Positions 8,579-17,129 of a DNA stretch of 64,000 bases are shown in pieces. How positions within the stretch are numbered: position 1 is the stretch's first letter; every line of letters begins with the position of its first letter. This DNA comes from Luteibacter yeojuensis (GTDB lineage: Bacteria > Pseudomonadota > Gammaproteobacteria > Xanthomonadales > Rhodanobacteraceae): NCBI RefSeq assembly GCF_000964085.1, contig NZ_JZRB01000001.1, forward strand, positions 1-64,000, given 5' to 3'. The translations under genes were made by a program, and so were the position numbers. The notes below the pieces were generated by a model. It was not told the origin of the DNA. It searched no databases and saw only the letters and a program-made list of their open reading frames with translations.

Positions 8579-10882
8579 ATGAGTGACAAGCGGGTTCCTG
8601 GCATCGATGAGTACGACAGCCCGGCCGGTGGCTGGGGTGCCCTTGGCGCCGTGGCCCGTGCGCTGAGCGGCCAGATGGCGCTGGCGCGCGAGTCCATCGC
8701 CCTGCACAAGGTGAACCAGCCCAAGGGCTTCGACTGCCCCGGCTGCGCGTGGCCCGACCCGAAGGAAACCTCCTCGTTCGAGTTCTGCGAGAACGGCGCC
8801 AAGGCCGTCTCGTGGGAGGCCACGGCCAAGCGCGTGCGGCCGGCGTTCTTTGCGAAGAACCCGGTGGCCGAGCTGTGGAAGCTGAGCGATTACACGCTCG
8901 AGGGCCTCGGCCGGCTTACCCACCCCATGGCGTATGACGCGGCCACCGATACCTTCCAGCCGGTGGCATGGGATGAAGCCTTCCGCCGCATCGGGGCCGC
9001 GCTACGCGCCCTGCCCGACCCGAACATGGCCGAGTTCTATACCTCGGGCCGCGCATCGAACGAAGCGGCGTTCCTCTACCAGCTGTTCGTCCGCGAGTAC
9101 GGCACCAACAACTTCCCCGACTGCTCCAACATGTGCCACGAGGCCACCAGCGTGGGCCTGCCCAGGTCGGTGGGCTCGGGCAAGGGCACCGTGACGCTCG
9201 ACGATTTCGACCACTGCGATGCCATCTTCTGCATCGGCCACAACCCGGGCACGAACCACCCGCGCATGCTCTCCACGCTACGCGAGGCCTCGCTACGGGG
9301 CGTGCCCATCGTGGTGATGAACCCGATGCCCGAGCGCGGCCTGGAACGCTTCACTTCGCCGCAGCACCCCTCCGAGATGCTCACCGGCAAGTCGGTGCGC
9401 ATCGCCTCCACCTATTACAAAGTGAAGATCGGCGGCGATGTCGCGGTGCTGAAGGGCATGATGAAGTACCTCGTCGAGCATGACGCGATCGACCATGCCT
9501 TCATCGCGGAGAACACGCTGGGTTTCGAGGCGCTGGTCGCCGACGTGCGTGCCACCGGGTGGGCCGACATCGAGCGCGTCAGCGGCCTCACGCGCACCGA
9601 GGTGGAGCACGCCGCGGCCATCTACGCGAACGCGAAGGCCACGATCATCTGCTATGGCATGGGCATCACCCAGCACCAGCACGGCACGGAGAACGTGCAG
9701 CAGATCGCCAACCTGCTGCTCATGCGCGGCAACATCGGCCGCCAGGGTGCCGGCATCTGCCCGTTGCGCGGCCACAGCAACGTGCAGGGCGACCGCACCG
9801 TCGGCATCACCGAGAAACCCAACGCCGAGCTCAACGAAGGCATCCGCCGCACGTACGGGTTCGAGCCGCCGGCGGAGCATGGCCATGATGCCGTGGCCTC
9901 GATCATCGCCATCCGCGAAGGCCGCTCGAAGGCCATGATCGCGCTGGGCGGCAACCTGGCGGTGGCCATGCCCGATACGGAAGAAACCTTCCGCGCCATG
10001 CGCAAGCTCGACCTGGCCGTGCATGTCGCGACCAAGCTCAACCGCTCGCACCTGCTGCTGGCGAAGGAGACGCTGATCCTGCCCTGCCTTGGCCGCACCG
10101 AACTCGACGAGCAAGCCACCGGGCCGCAGGCCGTGACGGTGGAGGATTCGATGTCGATGGTGCACGCCTCGGCGGGCACGCTGAAGCCGGCCTCGGAGCA
10201 CCTGCGTTCGGAACCGTGGATCGTGGCGGGCATCGCGAAAGCCACGCTGCCCGGTACACGCGTGGACTGGGATCGGCTCGTGGGCGATTACAACCTCATC
10301 CGCGACGACATCGAGAAGGTCTTCCCCATCTTCTTCGACTTCAACGCACGCCTGAACGTGCCCGGCGGGTTCCGCCTGCGCGTCGCCGCCAGCGAGCGCG
10401 ACTGGGCCACGCCCGAGAAACGCGCCCACTTCCTGCTTGCCCGCGGCCTCGACGAGGACGACCGGGTGGAAGAAGGCGGCCTGATGCTTACCACCATCCG
10501 CTCGCACGACCAGTACAACACCACCATCTACGGCCTCAACGACCGCTACCGCGGCGTCACCGGCCGGCGCGACGTGGTGTTCATGCACGCGCGCGACCTC
10601 GCCGCGCGCGGCCTCGCGCACGGCGACCGCATCGACATCCTGGCCACGGGCCGCAACATCGCCGATGGCAGGCAGCGCGCCGTGCGTGGCTTCACCGCCG
10701 TGGCCTACGATATCGCCGAAGGCTCCGTGGCCATGTATTACCCCGAAGGCAACGCGCTTATCTCGCTCGAGAACCACGACAGCCACTCGGGCACGCCCAC
10801 GTACAAATCCGTGCCGGTGCGCATCGTCGCCGCCACGGAGCCCACCGCGCCGACGCGCAGGAAGGCCGCCCATGCGGCATGA
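8579..10882 (+). CDS. FdhF/YdeP-family molybdopterin oxidoreductase
   Basis: A 767-residue molybdopterin-dependent oxidoreductase of the FdhF/YdeP branch, related to formate dehydrogenase H; E. coli YdeP is linked to acid resistance. The N-terminal GFDCPGCAWPD (Cys about 53 and 56) is the family mark. Next come the molybdopterin domains (for example GRASNEAAFLYQLFVREYGTNNFPDCSNMCHE about 155-190, and RGNIGRQGAGICPLRGHSNVQG about 385-405) and a C-terminal dinucleotide-binding barrel with RSHDQYNTTIYGLNDRYRG. The start was set at the first ATG that gives the normal N-terminus. FdhD, encoded next and overlapping by 11 bp, would sulfurate its cofactor. The reaction is unknown. Confidence 0.87.
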   Translation: MSDKRVPGIDEYDSPAGGWGALGAVARALSGQMALARESIALHKVNQPKGFDCPGCAWPDPKETSSFEFCENGAKAVSWEATAKRVRPAFFAKNPVAELWKLSDYTLEGLGRLTHPMAYDAATDTFQPVAWDEAFRRIGAALRALPDPNMAEFYTSGRASNEAAFLYQLFVREYGTNNFPDCSNMCHEATSVGLPRSVGSGKGTVTLDDFDHCDAIFCIGHNPGTNHPRMLSTLREASLRGVPIVVMNPMPERGLERFTSPQHPSEMLTGKSVRIASTYYKVKIGGDVAVLKGMMKYLVEHDAIDHAFIAENTLGFEALVADVRATGWADIERVSGLTRTEVEHAAAIYANAKATIICYGMGITQHQHGTENVQQIANLLLMRGNIGRQGAGICPLRGHSNVQGDRTVGITEKPNAELNEGIRRTYGFEPPAEHGHDAVASIIAIREGRSKAMIALGGNLAVAMPDTEETFRAMRKLDLAVHVATKLNRSHLLLAKETLILPCLGRTELDEQATGPQAVTVEDSMSMVHASAGTLKPASEHLRSEPWIVAGIAKATLPGTRVDWDRLVGDYNLIRDDIEKVFPIFFDFNARLNVPGGFRLRVAASERDWATPEKRAHFLLARGLDEDDRVEEGGLMLTTIRSHDQYNTTIYGLNDRYRGVTGRRDVVFMHARDLAARGLAHGDRIDILATGRNIADGRQRAVRGFTAVAYDIAEGSVAMYYPEGNALISLENHDSHSGTPTYKSVPVRIVAATEPTAPTRRKAAHAA

Positions 10883-11711
10883 ACACATCCCGCCGGCGGG
10901 CAGTGCCAGCCGCACCGTCACGCGCTACGAGCGCGGCCGCGCCGTGGAGGACAAGGACCGGCTCGCCGAGGAGATCCCCGTGGCCATCCACGTCAACGGC
11001 GCACCCTTCGCCGTCATGATGGCCTCGCCGGTGGATCTTGAAGACTTCGCCCGCGGCTTCGCGCTCACCGAAAACCGCGTGGGCGACGTGCGCGAGATCG
11101 ACAGCATCGAGATCCACGAAGTGCTCGAAGGCATCACGATCGACGTCAGGACGATGGGAGCCGGCTTGCCGGCGATGGACGGTGACCCGCCCTCCCACAA
11201 AGAGCGAAACATCCCCGGCCGCAGCGGCTGTGGCATCTGCGGCACGCGCGAGCTCGAAGACGTGATCCGCCGCCCCCGCCCCGTCGCGGCAGGCACCAAT
11301 GTCAGCCCCGACGCCATCGAACGCGCGCTCGAGGCGCTGCGCGCCGAGCAGCCCATCAACGCGTACACCGGCTCGGTGCACGCCGCGGCATGGGCGCGCG
11401 CCGATGGTTCCCTCGTCGTGGTGCGCGAGGACGTCGGCCGCCACAACGCCCTCGACAAGCTGGTGGGTGCGATGACACGGCGTGGCCTCGACCCGCGCGA
11501 AGGGTTCGCCGTCATCACTAGCCGCGCCAGCTACGAGATGGTGACGAAGGCGGCCGTCGCGGGCATCACGGTGCTGGTGGCCATCTCCGCGCCCACGGCG
11601 CTGGCCGTGTCGCTTGCGGCCGACTGCGGCCTCACGCTCGTGGGCTTCGCGCGCACGTCGCGTTTCAACGTCTACAGCCGCCCCGAGCGCATCAAGGCCA
11701 TAGACGTCTAA
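10872..11711 (+). CDS. fdhD: FdhD, sulfur carrier for molybdoenzyme maturation
   Basis: A 279-residue FdhD protein, which passes sulfur from a cysteine desulfurase to the molybdenum cofactor of formate-dehydrogenase-like enzymes. The CxxC pair needed for sulfur transfer is present (GRSGCGICG, Cys about 120 and 123), as are VREDVGRHNALDKLVG (about 188-203) and the C-terminal TSRASYEMVTKAA. The start overlaps the oxidoreductase stop by 11 bp, so the two are coupled. Codons about 95-103 are built on a palindrome very like the intergenic REP elements; they fall in the variable stretch before the CxxC loop, so the protein looks intact. Confidence 0.92.
   Translation: MRHEHIPPAGSASRTVTRYERGRAVEDKDRLAEEIPVAIHVNGAPFAVMMASPVDLEDFARGFALTENRVGDVREIDSIEIHEVLEGITIDVRTMGAGLPAMDGDPPSHKERNIPGRSGCGICGTRELEDVIRRPRPVAAGTNVSPDAIERALEALRAEQPINAYTGSVHAAAWARADGSLVVVREDVGRHNALDKLVGAMTRRGLDPREGFAVITSRASYEMVTKAAVAGITVLVAISAPTALAVSLAADCGLTLVGFARTSRFNVYSRPERIKAIDV
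11155..11178. repeat. REP-like palindrome inside fdhD
   Basis: TGGGAGCCGGCTTGCCGGCG plus ATGG matches 22 of 24 bases of the intergenic copy at 11772-11795. The two differences are a matched pair in the stem (CCAGC-TTGC-TGG versus CCGGC-TTGC-CGG), so base pairing is kept. A CCTCCCAC fragment follows at 11190-11197 where the inverted partner would end. Confidence 0.6.
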
Positions 11712-11720
11712 CCCCGTCTT

Positions 11721-11834
11721 ATGGGAGCCAGCTTGCTGGCCATGTGTAGGAGCCAGCTTGCTGGCCATGTGTGGGAGCCAGCTTGCTGGCGATGGGTCTT
11801 GCCGCAAGCACATCGCCAGCAAGCTGGCTCCCAC
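11721..11834. repeat. REP-like cluster: three 25-bp direct repeats and one inverted copy
   Basis: Direct copies at 11721-11745, 11746-11770 and 11771-11795 carry the GAGCCAGCTTGCTGGC core; an inverted copy lies at 11811-11834. The cluster fills the space between the convergent ends of fdhD and the 111-residue gene. Such an array could act as a transcription barrier or 3'-end stabiliser on both sides. Confidence 0.85.
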
Positions 11835-11846
11835 AAGACCAGGGGC

Positions 11847-12182
11847 TTAGCGGCGGCGTTTCAGGCTGTCTTTCACATCCACGTCGAGCAGCACGGTGGT
11901 GGCCACGGTGTCGAGGCCGGGGATATCGAACAGCAGGCCGTCCTTGCTTGGCAGGCGCGCTTTCAGTTCCAGCAGCCGCGCGCGCGGCACCTCGAGCCGC
12001 CACTCATGGGCATCCCCATCGAGCGTGCAGAGGCCGGAACCCGTGGCATCGATCGCATAGCGCATGGTGAAGGCGCGGCCGAAGGCCGTGGATCCCAGCA
12101 GCGCGACGTCGTCGAGCAGTTCCCCGAGCTCATCCTCGTCGATGCGGACGCGGATCGTGTCGTTTTCCAGTTGCACCCTCAT
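11847..12182 (-). CDS. Small conserved-looking protein of unknown function (molybdenum cluster)
   Basis: A 111-residue protein with a regular beta-type pattern (MRVQLENDTIRVRIDEDELGELLDDVALLGS) and a basic tail (KDSLKRRR). It has no signal peptide, membrane segment or motif I can name; it may belong to an unnamed DUF. It overlaps the mobA stop by 4 bp (ATGA), so it is co-translated with molybdenum-cofactor genes moeA and mobA. A role in cofactor handling or in the nearby oxidoreductase is possible, but rests only on context. Confidence 0.7.
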   Translation of the reverse strand: MRVQLENDTIRVRIDEDELGELLDDVALLGSTAFGRAFTMRYAIDATGSGLCTLDGDAHEWRLEVPRARLLELKARLPSKDGLLFDIPGLDTVATTVLLDVDVKDSLKRRR

Positions 12183-12709
12183 GCGTTCGCCTCGTGCCAG
12201 TCATCGGGGGTGTTGCAGTTCACCAGCGCGCGCGTGTCGGCGCCGTCGAGCGAGAGTGTCGCCACGCCGACGCGGCCCTGCAAGGCGGATACCGAGCAGG
12301 CCTTGCCTTCCAGCTCCACCATGTCGGCGAGCACGGCACGGGTGGCTGCGTCGAGCGTGAGACGCATGGGCAACGGGTGCCCGGCCCAGCGGGTCGCGTG
12401 CATGCGGCGTTCGTCGCATAGCGGCGCGAGCAGCGCGACGCTGAGGCGGGGCATGTCGACGGGAACGACGAGCAGTTCACTGTCGTCGAGCTCGCCCGCC
12501 ACGCTCGCGATGCCGCCGACGGGCCCCTTCGCCGTCCAGCGGTCGGCGATGCCGCCGTGGCGCGCGCCACTGACGACGACACGCTCCGCGCCGGCTTCGA
12601 GCAACACCTGCCGCGTGCGCTCAAGCAAAGTAATGCCACCGATCTCAAGCAGGGCCTTGTCCTCGCCCATGCGTGACGAAAGGCCGCCCGCGAGGATGAC
12701 CCCGATCAT
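12179..12709 (-). CDS. mobA: Molybdenum cofactor guanylyltransferase
   Basis: A 176-residue MobA protein, which links GMP to the molybdenum cofactor to form the guanine dinucleotide form used by DMSO-reductase-family enzymes such as the YdeP-like protein nearby. The nucleotide-binding start MIGVILAGGLSSRMGEDKALLEIGG (1-25) is diagnostic, followed by VVVPVDMPRL-type residues around 95-105. The ATG at 12709 overlaps the moeA stop (ATGA). It is a little shorter than the usual 190-200 residues. Confidence 0.9.
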   Translation of the reverse strand: MIGVILAGGLSSRMGEDKALLEIGGITLLERTRQVLLEAGAERVVVSGARHGGIADRWTAKGPVGGIASVAGELDDSELLVVPVDMPRLSVALLAPLCDERRMHATRWAGHPLPMRLTLDAATRAVLADMVELEGKACSVSALQGRVGVATLSLDGADTRALVNCNTPDDWHEANA

Positions 12710-13902
12710 GTTGCCGCCGCAGGGTCGAGCGGCCACGCGTCGACCACCTCGCCGAAGCTGCCGTCGGCGGTAAGCCAGGTGTTTGCCTGCGTGAACGGCA
12801 CGATGCGGTACGCCGCCTGGTTGCGCTGCACGCGCGCGACCTGGCGGCCCTCCGCGTCTGCCTCGACGCGGCCAAGGGCGAAGTGCTGCAGGCCGGGGCG
12901 GACATCGTGGCCTTCGGCCAGGCGTACGCGCAAGGGCTTTTCTGGCGCCAACCCGGCCATGGCACGCAACACGGGTGTGAGGAAGAACCGGTGGCCGACG
13001 GCGACGGCAATGGGATTGCCCGGCAGGCCCAGTACGAGCGGGCCCCCGTCGAAACGCGCGGCAAGGATCGGTTTGCCGGGGCGGATGGCGACTTTATGGA
13101 AACACTCGCGCGCACCCAACGCCGCGAGGGCCGATGGCACGAAGTCGAAGCGCCCGGCCGAGACGGCGCCCGTGGTGATGATCAGGTCGACGCCTGCGTG
13201 CATCGCTTCACGCACGGCGTGCGCGAAGGCATCACCCGTGTCTGGCACCCGGTGGCGCGCCAGCAAGTCGACGCCCCACGACGCCAGCATGGCTTCGAGG
13301 AACGGCCCGTTCGAATCGTGGATGCCGCCTTCGGGGAGCGGCCCGCTGTCATGGAGTTCACTACCGGTATTGATGATGACGACACGCGGGCGGCGGGCAA
13401 CCGGGACGTCGCCGATGCCTAGCGCCGCGAGCAACATGATGGCCGCGGCATCGATGCGCCGGCCGGCCGTGAGCGCAGGTGCACCTGTCGCGATATCGCC
13501 GCCGGCGCGGCGGATGTTCTGACCGCGTGGCTCAGCCTGCGTAAGGCGGACGATATCGCCCATGCGCTCGCAGCGTTCGACGGGTACCACGGTGTCGAAA
13601 CCATCGGGTACGCGCGCACCCGTCGCGATTTCGCACGCGTCGGCACCGGGGTACGCGGTGGTGCCGTCACCGGCGGCCTGCATGCCGGCGATGGTGAAGG
13701 CGGTGCCTGAGGGGATGTCACCAGCGCCTGCGCGGATCGCAAAACCATCCATCGCCGCGTTATCGAACGAGGGTAGGGAAAGCGGGCTACTGACATAGGC
13801 CGCGAGGATGCGGCCCAGGGACGAAGAAAGGCCCACCCGCTCGGTTTCGAGCGGGTGGGCTTCCTTTAACAGCGTGGCCAGGGCTTCGGCATAGGTAAGC
13901 AT
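12706..13902 (-). CDS. moeA: Molybdopterin molybdenumtransferase
   Basis: A 398-residue MoeA, which inserts molybdate into adenylylated molybdopterin. N-terminal SLPSFDNAAMDGFAIRA (about 44-60) is the typical MoeA segment; the MoCF-binding domain contains VVIINTGSEL and LIITTGAVSAGRFDFVP. It is the first gene of moeA-mobA-unknown, each overlapping the next by 4 bp. Together with fdhD these genes supply the cofactor and its sulfuration for the molybdoenzyme encoded at 8.6 kb. Length is normal for the family. Confidence 0.92.
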   Translation of the reverse strand: MLTYAEALATLLKEAHPLETERVGLSSSLGRILAAYVSSPLSLPSFDNAAMDGFAIRAGAGDIPSGTAFTIAGMQAAGDGTTAYPGADACEIATGARVPDGFDTVVPVERCERMGDIVRLTQAEPRGQNIRRAGGDIATGAPALTAGRRIDAAAIMLLAALGIGDVPVARRPRVVIINTGSELHDSGPLPEGGIHDSNGPFLEAMLASWGVDLLARHRVPDTGDAFAHAVREAMHAGVDLIITTGAVSAGRFDFVPSALAALGARECFHKVAIRPGKPILAARFDGGPLVLGLPGNPIAVAVGHRFFLTPVLRAMAGLAPEKPLRVRLAEGHDVRPGLQHFALGRVEADAEGRQVARVQRNQAAYRIVPFTQANTWLTADGSFGEVVDAWPLDPAAAT

Positions 13903-13925
13903 GGCCGCAAGCCTACCCTACCCCT

Positions 13926-13943
13926 GTGGGAGCGCGCTCCCAC
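13926..13943. repeat. Short REP-derived palindrome
   Basis: GTGGGAGCGCGCTCCCAC is a perfect 18-bp palindrome, apparently the outer arms of the REP-like element with the middle removed. It lies between the fusA2 stop and the moeA start. Confidence 0.65.
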
Positions 13944-13946
13944 ACC

Positions 13947-16016
13947 TCACGCCGACTTGCGGGCAACCTCCTGCACGCTTGCCGGGCGGTAGGCGTGGAA
14001 CGCCACCGTGGCGGCGGCGCGGCCCTGGCTCAGGCTGCGCAGCGCGGTGCTGTACCCGTCGAGCTGGGCCAGCGGCACGTCGGCTTCGATCACCGTGCGC
14101 TCCTGCGCATCGGTGAGGTTCACGATCTGGCCGCCGCGGCGCTGCAAATCGCCCAGCACATCGCCGACCGCCGAACCCGGCACGGTGACCGAGACACGCA
14201 TCACCGGCTCGAGCAGCACGGTGCCGGTGGCCTCCAGGGCTGCCTTCACCGCCATCTGCGCGGCACGGTGGAACGCGGCTTCGTTCGAGTCCACGGCATG
14301 GGCCTGGCCATCGAGCACCACCACTTCCGTGCCCACCACCGGGAACCCGCGCGGGCCCTCCAGCAAGGCCTGCTCGGCACCCTTCTGCACCGCCGCCTGG
14401 AACGGCTTCGGGATGACGCCGCCCGTGGTGCGATCCTCGTAGCGGTTCGCGTCGCCTTCCACCGGCGACACCGACAGCACCACGCGCGCGTACTGGCCGC
14501 TGCCACCGGTCTGCTTGGCGAGCTTGCCTTCCACGGGGCCCGACGCCTTCGCCGGGGTTTCCTGGTAGGCCACACGCGGCGAGCCCGTGCGCACCTGCAC
14601 GCCCCATTCGCGGCGCAGGCGTTCCACCATCACGTCGAGGTGGAGTTCGCCCATGCCCCAGACGAGGGTCTCGCCGGTGTCCGGGTCGGTGCCGACGCGG
14701 AACGACGGGTCCTCCTGCGCCAGGCGCGCCAGCCCGTTGCCGAGCTTGAGCAGGTCGGCCGAACGCTCGGGCGAGAGCCGCCACGACAGCACGGCCGGCT
14801 GCGCCTGGATGGTTTCCAGCCGCACCGGGTGGTGCACGTCGGCCAGCGTCTCGCCGGTGGCCACGTCCTTCCAGCCCGCGATGGCCACGATGTCGCCGGC
14901 CTCGGCCGCTTCCACGGCCTCGGTGTCTTCCGCGCGAACCACGGCCAGGCGGCCCACGCGCTGCGTGCGGTCGCTGCCGCTGCGCCACACGGCATCGCCC
15001 ACGTGCAGGCGGCCCGCGTAGACGCGAACGAACGCCAGCGGGCCGTGCGACTGGTTCACCACTTTGAAGACCAGCGCGGCGAGCGGCGCGCCTGCGTCCG
15101 GCGCCACCTGCACGTCGCCGTTGTCGGTGTGCGCGACGACGGAAGGCCGGTCGATGGGCGAAGGCAGATAGGCGACGAACGCGTCGAGCAGCGGCTCGAT
15201 GCCCACGTTGCGGAACGCCGAGCCCGGCAGCACCGGCTGGCCAAGGCCCGCCAGCGTGCCGCGGCGCAGGGCCGCCGCGAGGGCGTCGGCATCCACGGGC
15301 TGGTCCGCCAGCCAACGCTCGGCCAGCGCATCGTCGTATTCCGCCACCGCGGCCACGAGTTCGGCGCGCGCCGCCGCGTGGGTGGCGCGCTCGGCCTCGC
15401 CCCACGGCGTGATCGCAGGCGTGCCCTTCTCGTCGAACAGCCAGGTGCGCTCGCTTACCAGGTCGACCAGGCCCACGATGTGCTCGCCGTCGATGACCGG
15501 GCGCGCGACCACCCACGGGTTCGCACCCAGCTTCTCGCGCATCTGCGCAAGCGTGGCGTCGAAGTCCGCGCCGGGGCGGTCCATCTTGTTGACGAACGCC
15601 ATCAGCGGCACGCCGTGGCGGCGCGCCTGGTGCCACACGGTCTCGGATTGCGGCTGCACGCCGGCCACGCCGGAGAACACCACGACGGCCCCGTCGAGCA
15701 CGCGCAGCGAACGCTCCACCTCGATGGCGAAGTCGATGTGCCCGGGCGTGTCGATGAGCGTGAGGCGGTGCGGCTGGCCGCCCTGCGGCGTCCAGTTCGC
15801 GCGCACGGCGGCGGCGCCGATCGTGATGCCACGCTCGCGCTCGAGTTCCATGTGGTCGGTGGTGGTCGCGCCATCGTGCACCTCGCCGGTGCGATGGATC
15901 GTGCCGGTCTTGTAAAGCAGGCGCTCGGTGAGCGTGGTCTTGCCGGCGTCGACGTGGGCGATGATGCCGAGGTTGCGCCAACGGCCGACGGGGATGGTGG
16001 TATCGCGGGTACTCAT
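13947..16016 (-). CDS. fusA2: Elongation factor G paralogue
   Basis: A 689-residue translational GTPase of the EF-G family. G1 AHVDAGKTT (about 20-28), G2 region ERERGITIG, G3 DTPGHIDF and G4 NKMDRPG are all intact, followed by the EF-G domains II-V. The usual fusA sits between rpsL/rpsG and tuf; here there are no ribosomal neighbours, so this is most likely the second EF-G copy. Paralogues of this kind may work in ribosome recycling or under stress rather than elongation. The flanking genes give no clue. No clear Shine-Dalgarno was seen ahead of the ATG. Confidence 0.87.
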   Translation of the reverse strand: MSTRDTTIPVGRWRNLGIIAHVDAGKTTLTERLLYKTGTIHRTGEVHDGATTTDHMELERERGITIGAAAVRANWTPQGGQPHRLTLIDTPGHIDFAIEVERSLRVLDGAVVVFSGVAGVQPQSETVWHQARRHGVPLMAFVNKMDRPGADFDATLAQMREKLGANPWVVARPVIDGEHIVGLVDLVSERTWLFDEKGTPAITPWGEAERATHAAARAELVAAVAEYDDALAERWLADQPVDADALAAALRRGTLAGLGQPVLPGSAFRNVGIEPLLDAFVAYLPSPIDRPSVVAHTDNGDVQVAPDAGAPLAALVFKVVNQSHGPLAFVRVYAGRLHVGDAVWRSGSDRTQRVGRLAVVRAEDTEAVEAAEAGDIVAIAGWKDVATGETLADVHHPVRLETIQAQPAVLSWRLSPERSADLLKLGNGLARLAQEDPSFRVGTDPDTGETLVWGMGELHLDVMVERLRREWGVQVRTGSPRVAYQETPAKASGPVEGKLAKQTGGSGQYARVVLSVSPVEGDANRYEDRTTGGVIPKPFQAAVQKGAEQALLEGPRGFPVVGTEVVVLDGQAHAVDSNEAAFHRAAQMAVKAALEATGTVLLEPVMRVSVTVPGSAVGDVLGDLQRRGGQIVNLTDAQERTVIEADVPLAQLDGYSTALRSLSQGRAAATVAFHAYRPASVQEVARKSA

Positions 16017-16430
16017 GGCTGAACGGTTCCAATCAGGGGCGCCAGGGGCTCGTGCGTATTCGAGCGAGGCATTCCCCGAGGCTTTCCCGTCGCCCCTGGC
16101 GTGGGTGGGACGGGTCAGGATCGGGGATCGCGGCGGGTCTTCATGGCACGGTGCTCCGGTAGCGGATCGGTAAAATCACGGACAAAAAAAAGCACCCTTG
16201 CGGGTGCTTTTGGTATGCGTTCGAGGCCCGCGCCGTTACGGCGTATGGCCTGCCACGGCGCGCGCGCACCCGCGACGCGCCCATGGGGCGATCGTTGGCA
16301 GGTGGATCAATGCGTGCTTGCAGGCAAACATGGCGGGCGGCTCGTTGGATTGGGGGCGGATCGTACGCTTGCGCCTCGGGGACGGCAAGTGCCTGCCTTA
16401 AGTAGGGGCTGATTCCCGGCCTTCAAGTGC
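16017..16430. other. 414-bp gap without a supportable gene
   Basis: Apart from an intrinsic-terminator hairpin at 16184-16211 I see no gene, tRNA or known RNA. A short open stretch of 67 codons on the plus strand has no ribosome-binding site or protein character. The 16216-16430 part sits upstream of the terminator in minus-strand reading and could hide a small RNA, but nothing in it is recognisable. Confidence 0.5.
16184..16211 (-). terminator. Intrinsic terminator
   Basis: The stem GCACCC-TTGC-GGGTGC is flanked by eight A on the left and four T on the right. Read on the minus strand it ends in a run of eight T, so it should terminate transcription coming from the 16.4-17.3 kb gene pair. 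On the plus strand the T run is shorter. Confidence 0.75.
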
Positions 16431-17129
16431 TCACGGGCGCGGGAGGGGATAGTCGACCCGGATCGTCCTGGTCGAAAGCATCCTGATGACGACGAACTCA
16501 CCGGGTATGGCGCGCCAGGCTGCATCGCCCGAGCCGGCCGCCGTTCGGAGTGGCTTCCGCATGGCATTCTCAAGGACAACGCGCTCGAGCTCGCCGGCAC
16601 GGTCCACGGCGTAGTCGCGAAGCATCCCAGTGAACAGAACGGATGCTCCATCCAGCTCGACGTCCAGAGTGAGCCCGACCAGCGACACACCCGAGGGCGA
16701 AAGCAGCTTGCCCCACAGGGCGTTGTCGCGCCCACCGCGCAGCAAGGCTGCAATGGAACGAAAAAAGGAGCCGAAAGCCGCCCCTACGGCAGTGAGGGAG
16801 CAGAAGTAGGCCGCAATGCGTACCGGATGTTCCGCGACACTACGGATGGCCTCCATGGAGGCGGCCGCACTGCCGCCGCCAACGAGGGACAGGAATGCTT
16901 CCGCATTGGGACGCGGCGCCCCAAAGCGGTCGCATAGAAGCGACCACAACCCGTACCAACACGCATTGGCCAACAAGGCAACCGTGATAGCCATGGCCAG
17001 GGTGATGGACACATGGCTATCCAAACCGGATTGCCGCGCGTGGATCACATCGCGCTGATGCGTGAACACGAATGCCGCGCCAGGGAGCATGAACACAAGC
17101 GCGACAAGCACGGCAAGACTAAGACCCAC
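16431..17129 (-). CDS. Unknown inner-membrane protein
   Basis: About 232 residues from a GTG at 17129, which overlaps the stop of the small gene upstream and has AGGA in good position. The frame is open further upstream but without protein-like character. The first helix (VGLSLAVLVALVFMLPGAAFVF) is followed by a second (ITLAMAITVALLANACWYGLW), and the C-terminal half is soluble and beta-rich with a LVGLTLDVELDG segment. The pattern resembles DUF6338-type membrane proteins, but I am not sure. Base composition is visibly less GC-rich than the neighbours, suggesting a recent arrival. Confidence 0.55.
   Translation of the reverse strand: MGLSLAVLVALVFMLPGAAFVFTHQRDVIHARQSGLDSHVSITLAMAITVALLANACWYGLWSLLCDRFGAPRPNAEAFLSLVGGGSAAASMEAIRSVAEHPVRIAAYFCSLTAVGAAFGSFFRSIAALLRGGRDNALWGKLLSPSGVSLVGLTLDVELDGASVLFTGMLRDYAVDRAGELERVVLENAMRKPLRTAAGSGDAAWRAIPGEFVVIRMLSTRTIRVDYPLPRP

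Noticed and set aside
9293-10921. 542-codon minus-strand frame opposite the molybdoenzyme
   Set aside because: Antisense shadow; the molybdopterin oxidoreductase on the plus strand is unambiguous.
13926-16022. 698-codon plus-strand frame opposite fusA2
   Set aside because: The composition is typical of an antisense shadow (His, Arg and Ala rich). EF-G on the other strand accounts for the region, including all GTPase motifs.
16198-16401. 67-codon plus-strand open frame between fusA2 and the low-GC pair
   Set aside because: It starts inside a terminator stem, lacks a ribosome-binding site and has no recognisable protein features.
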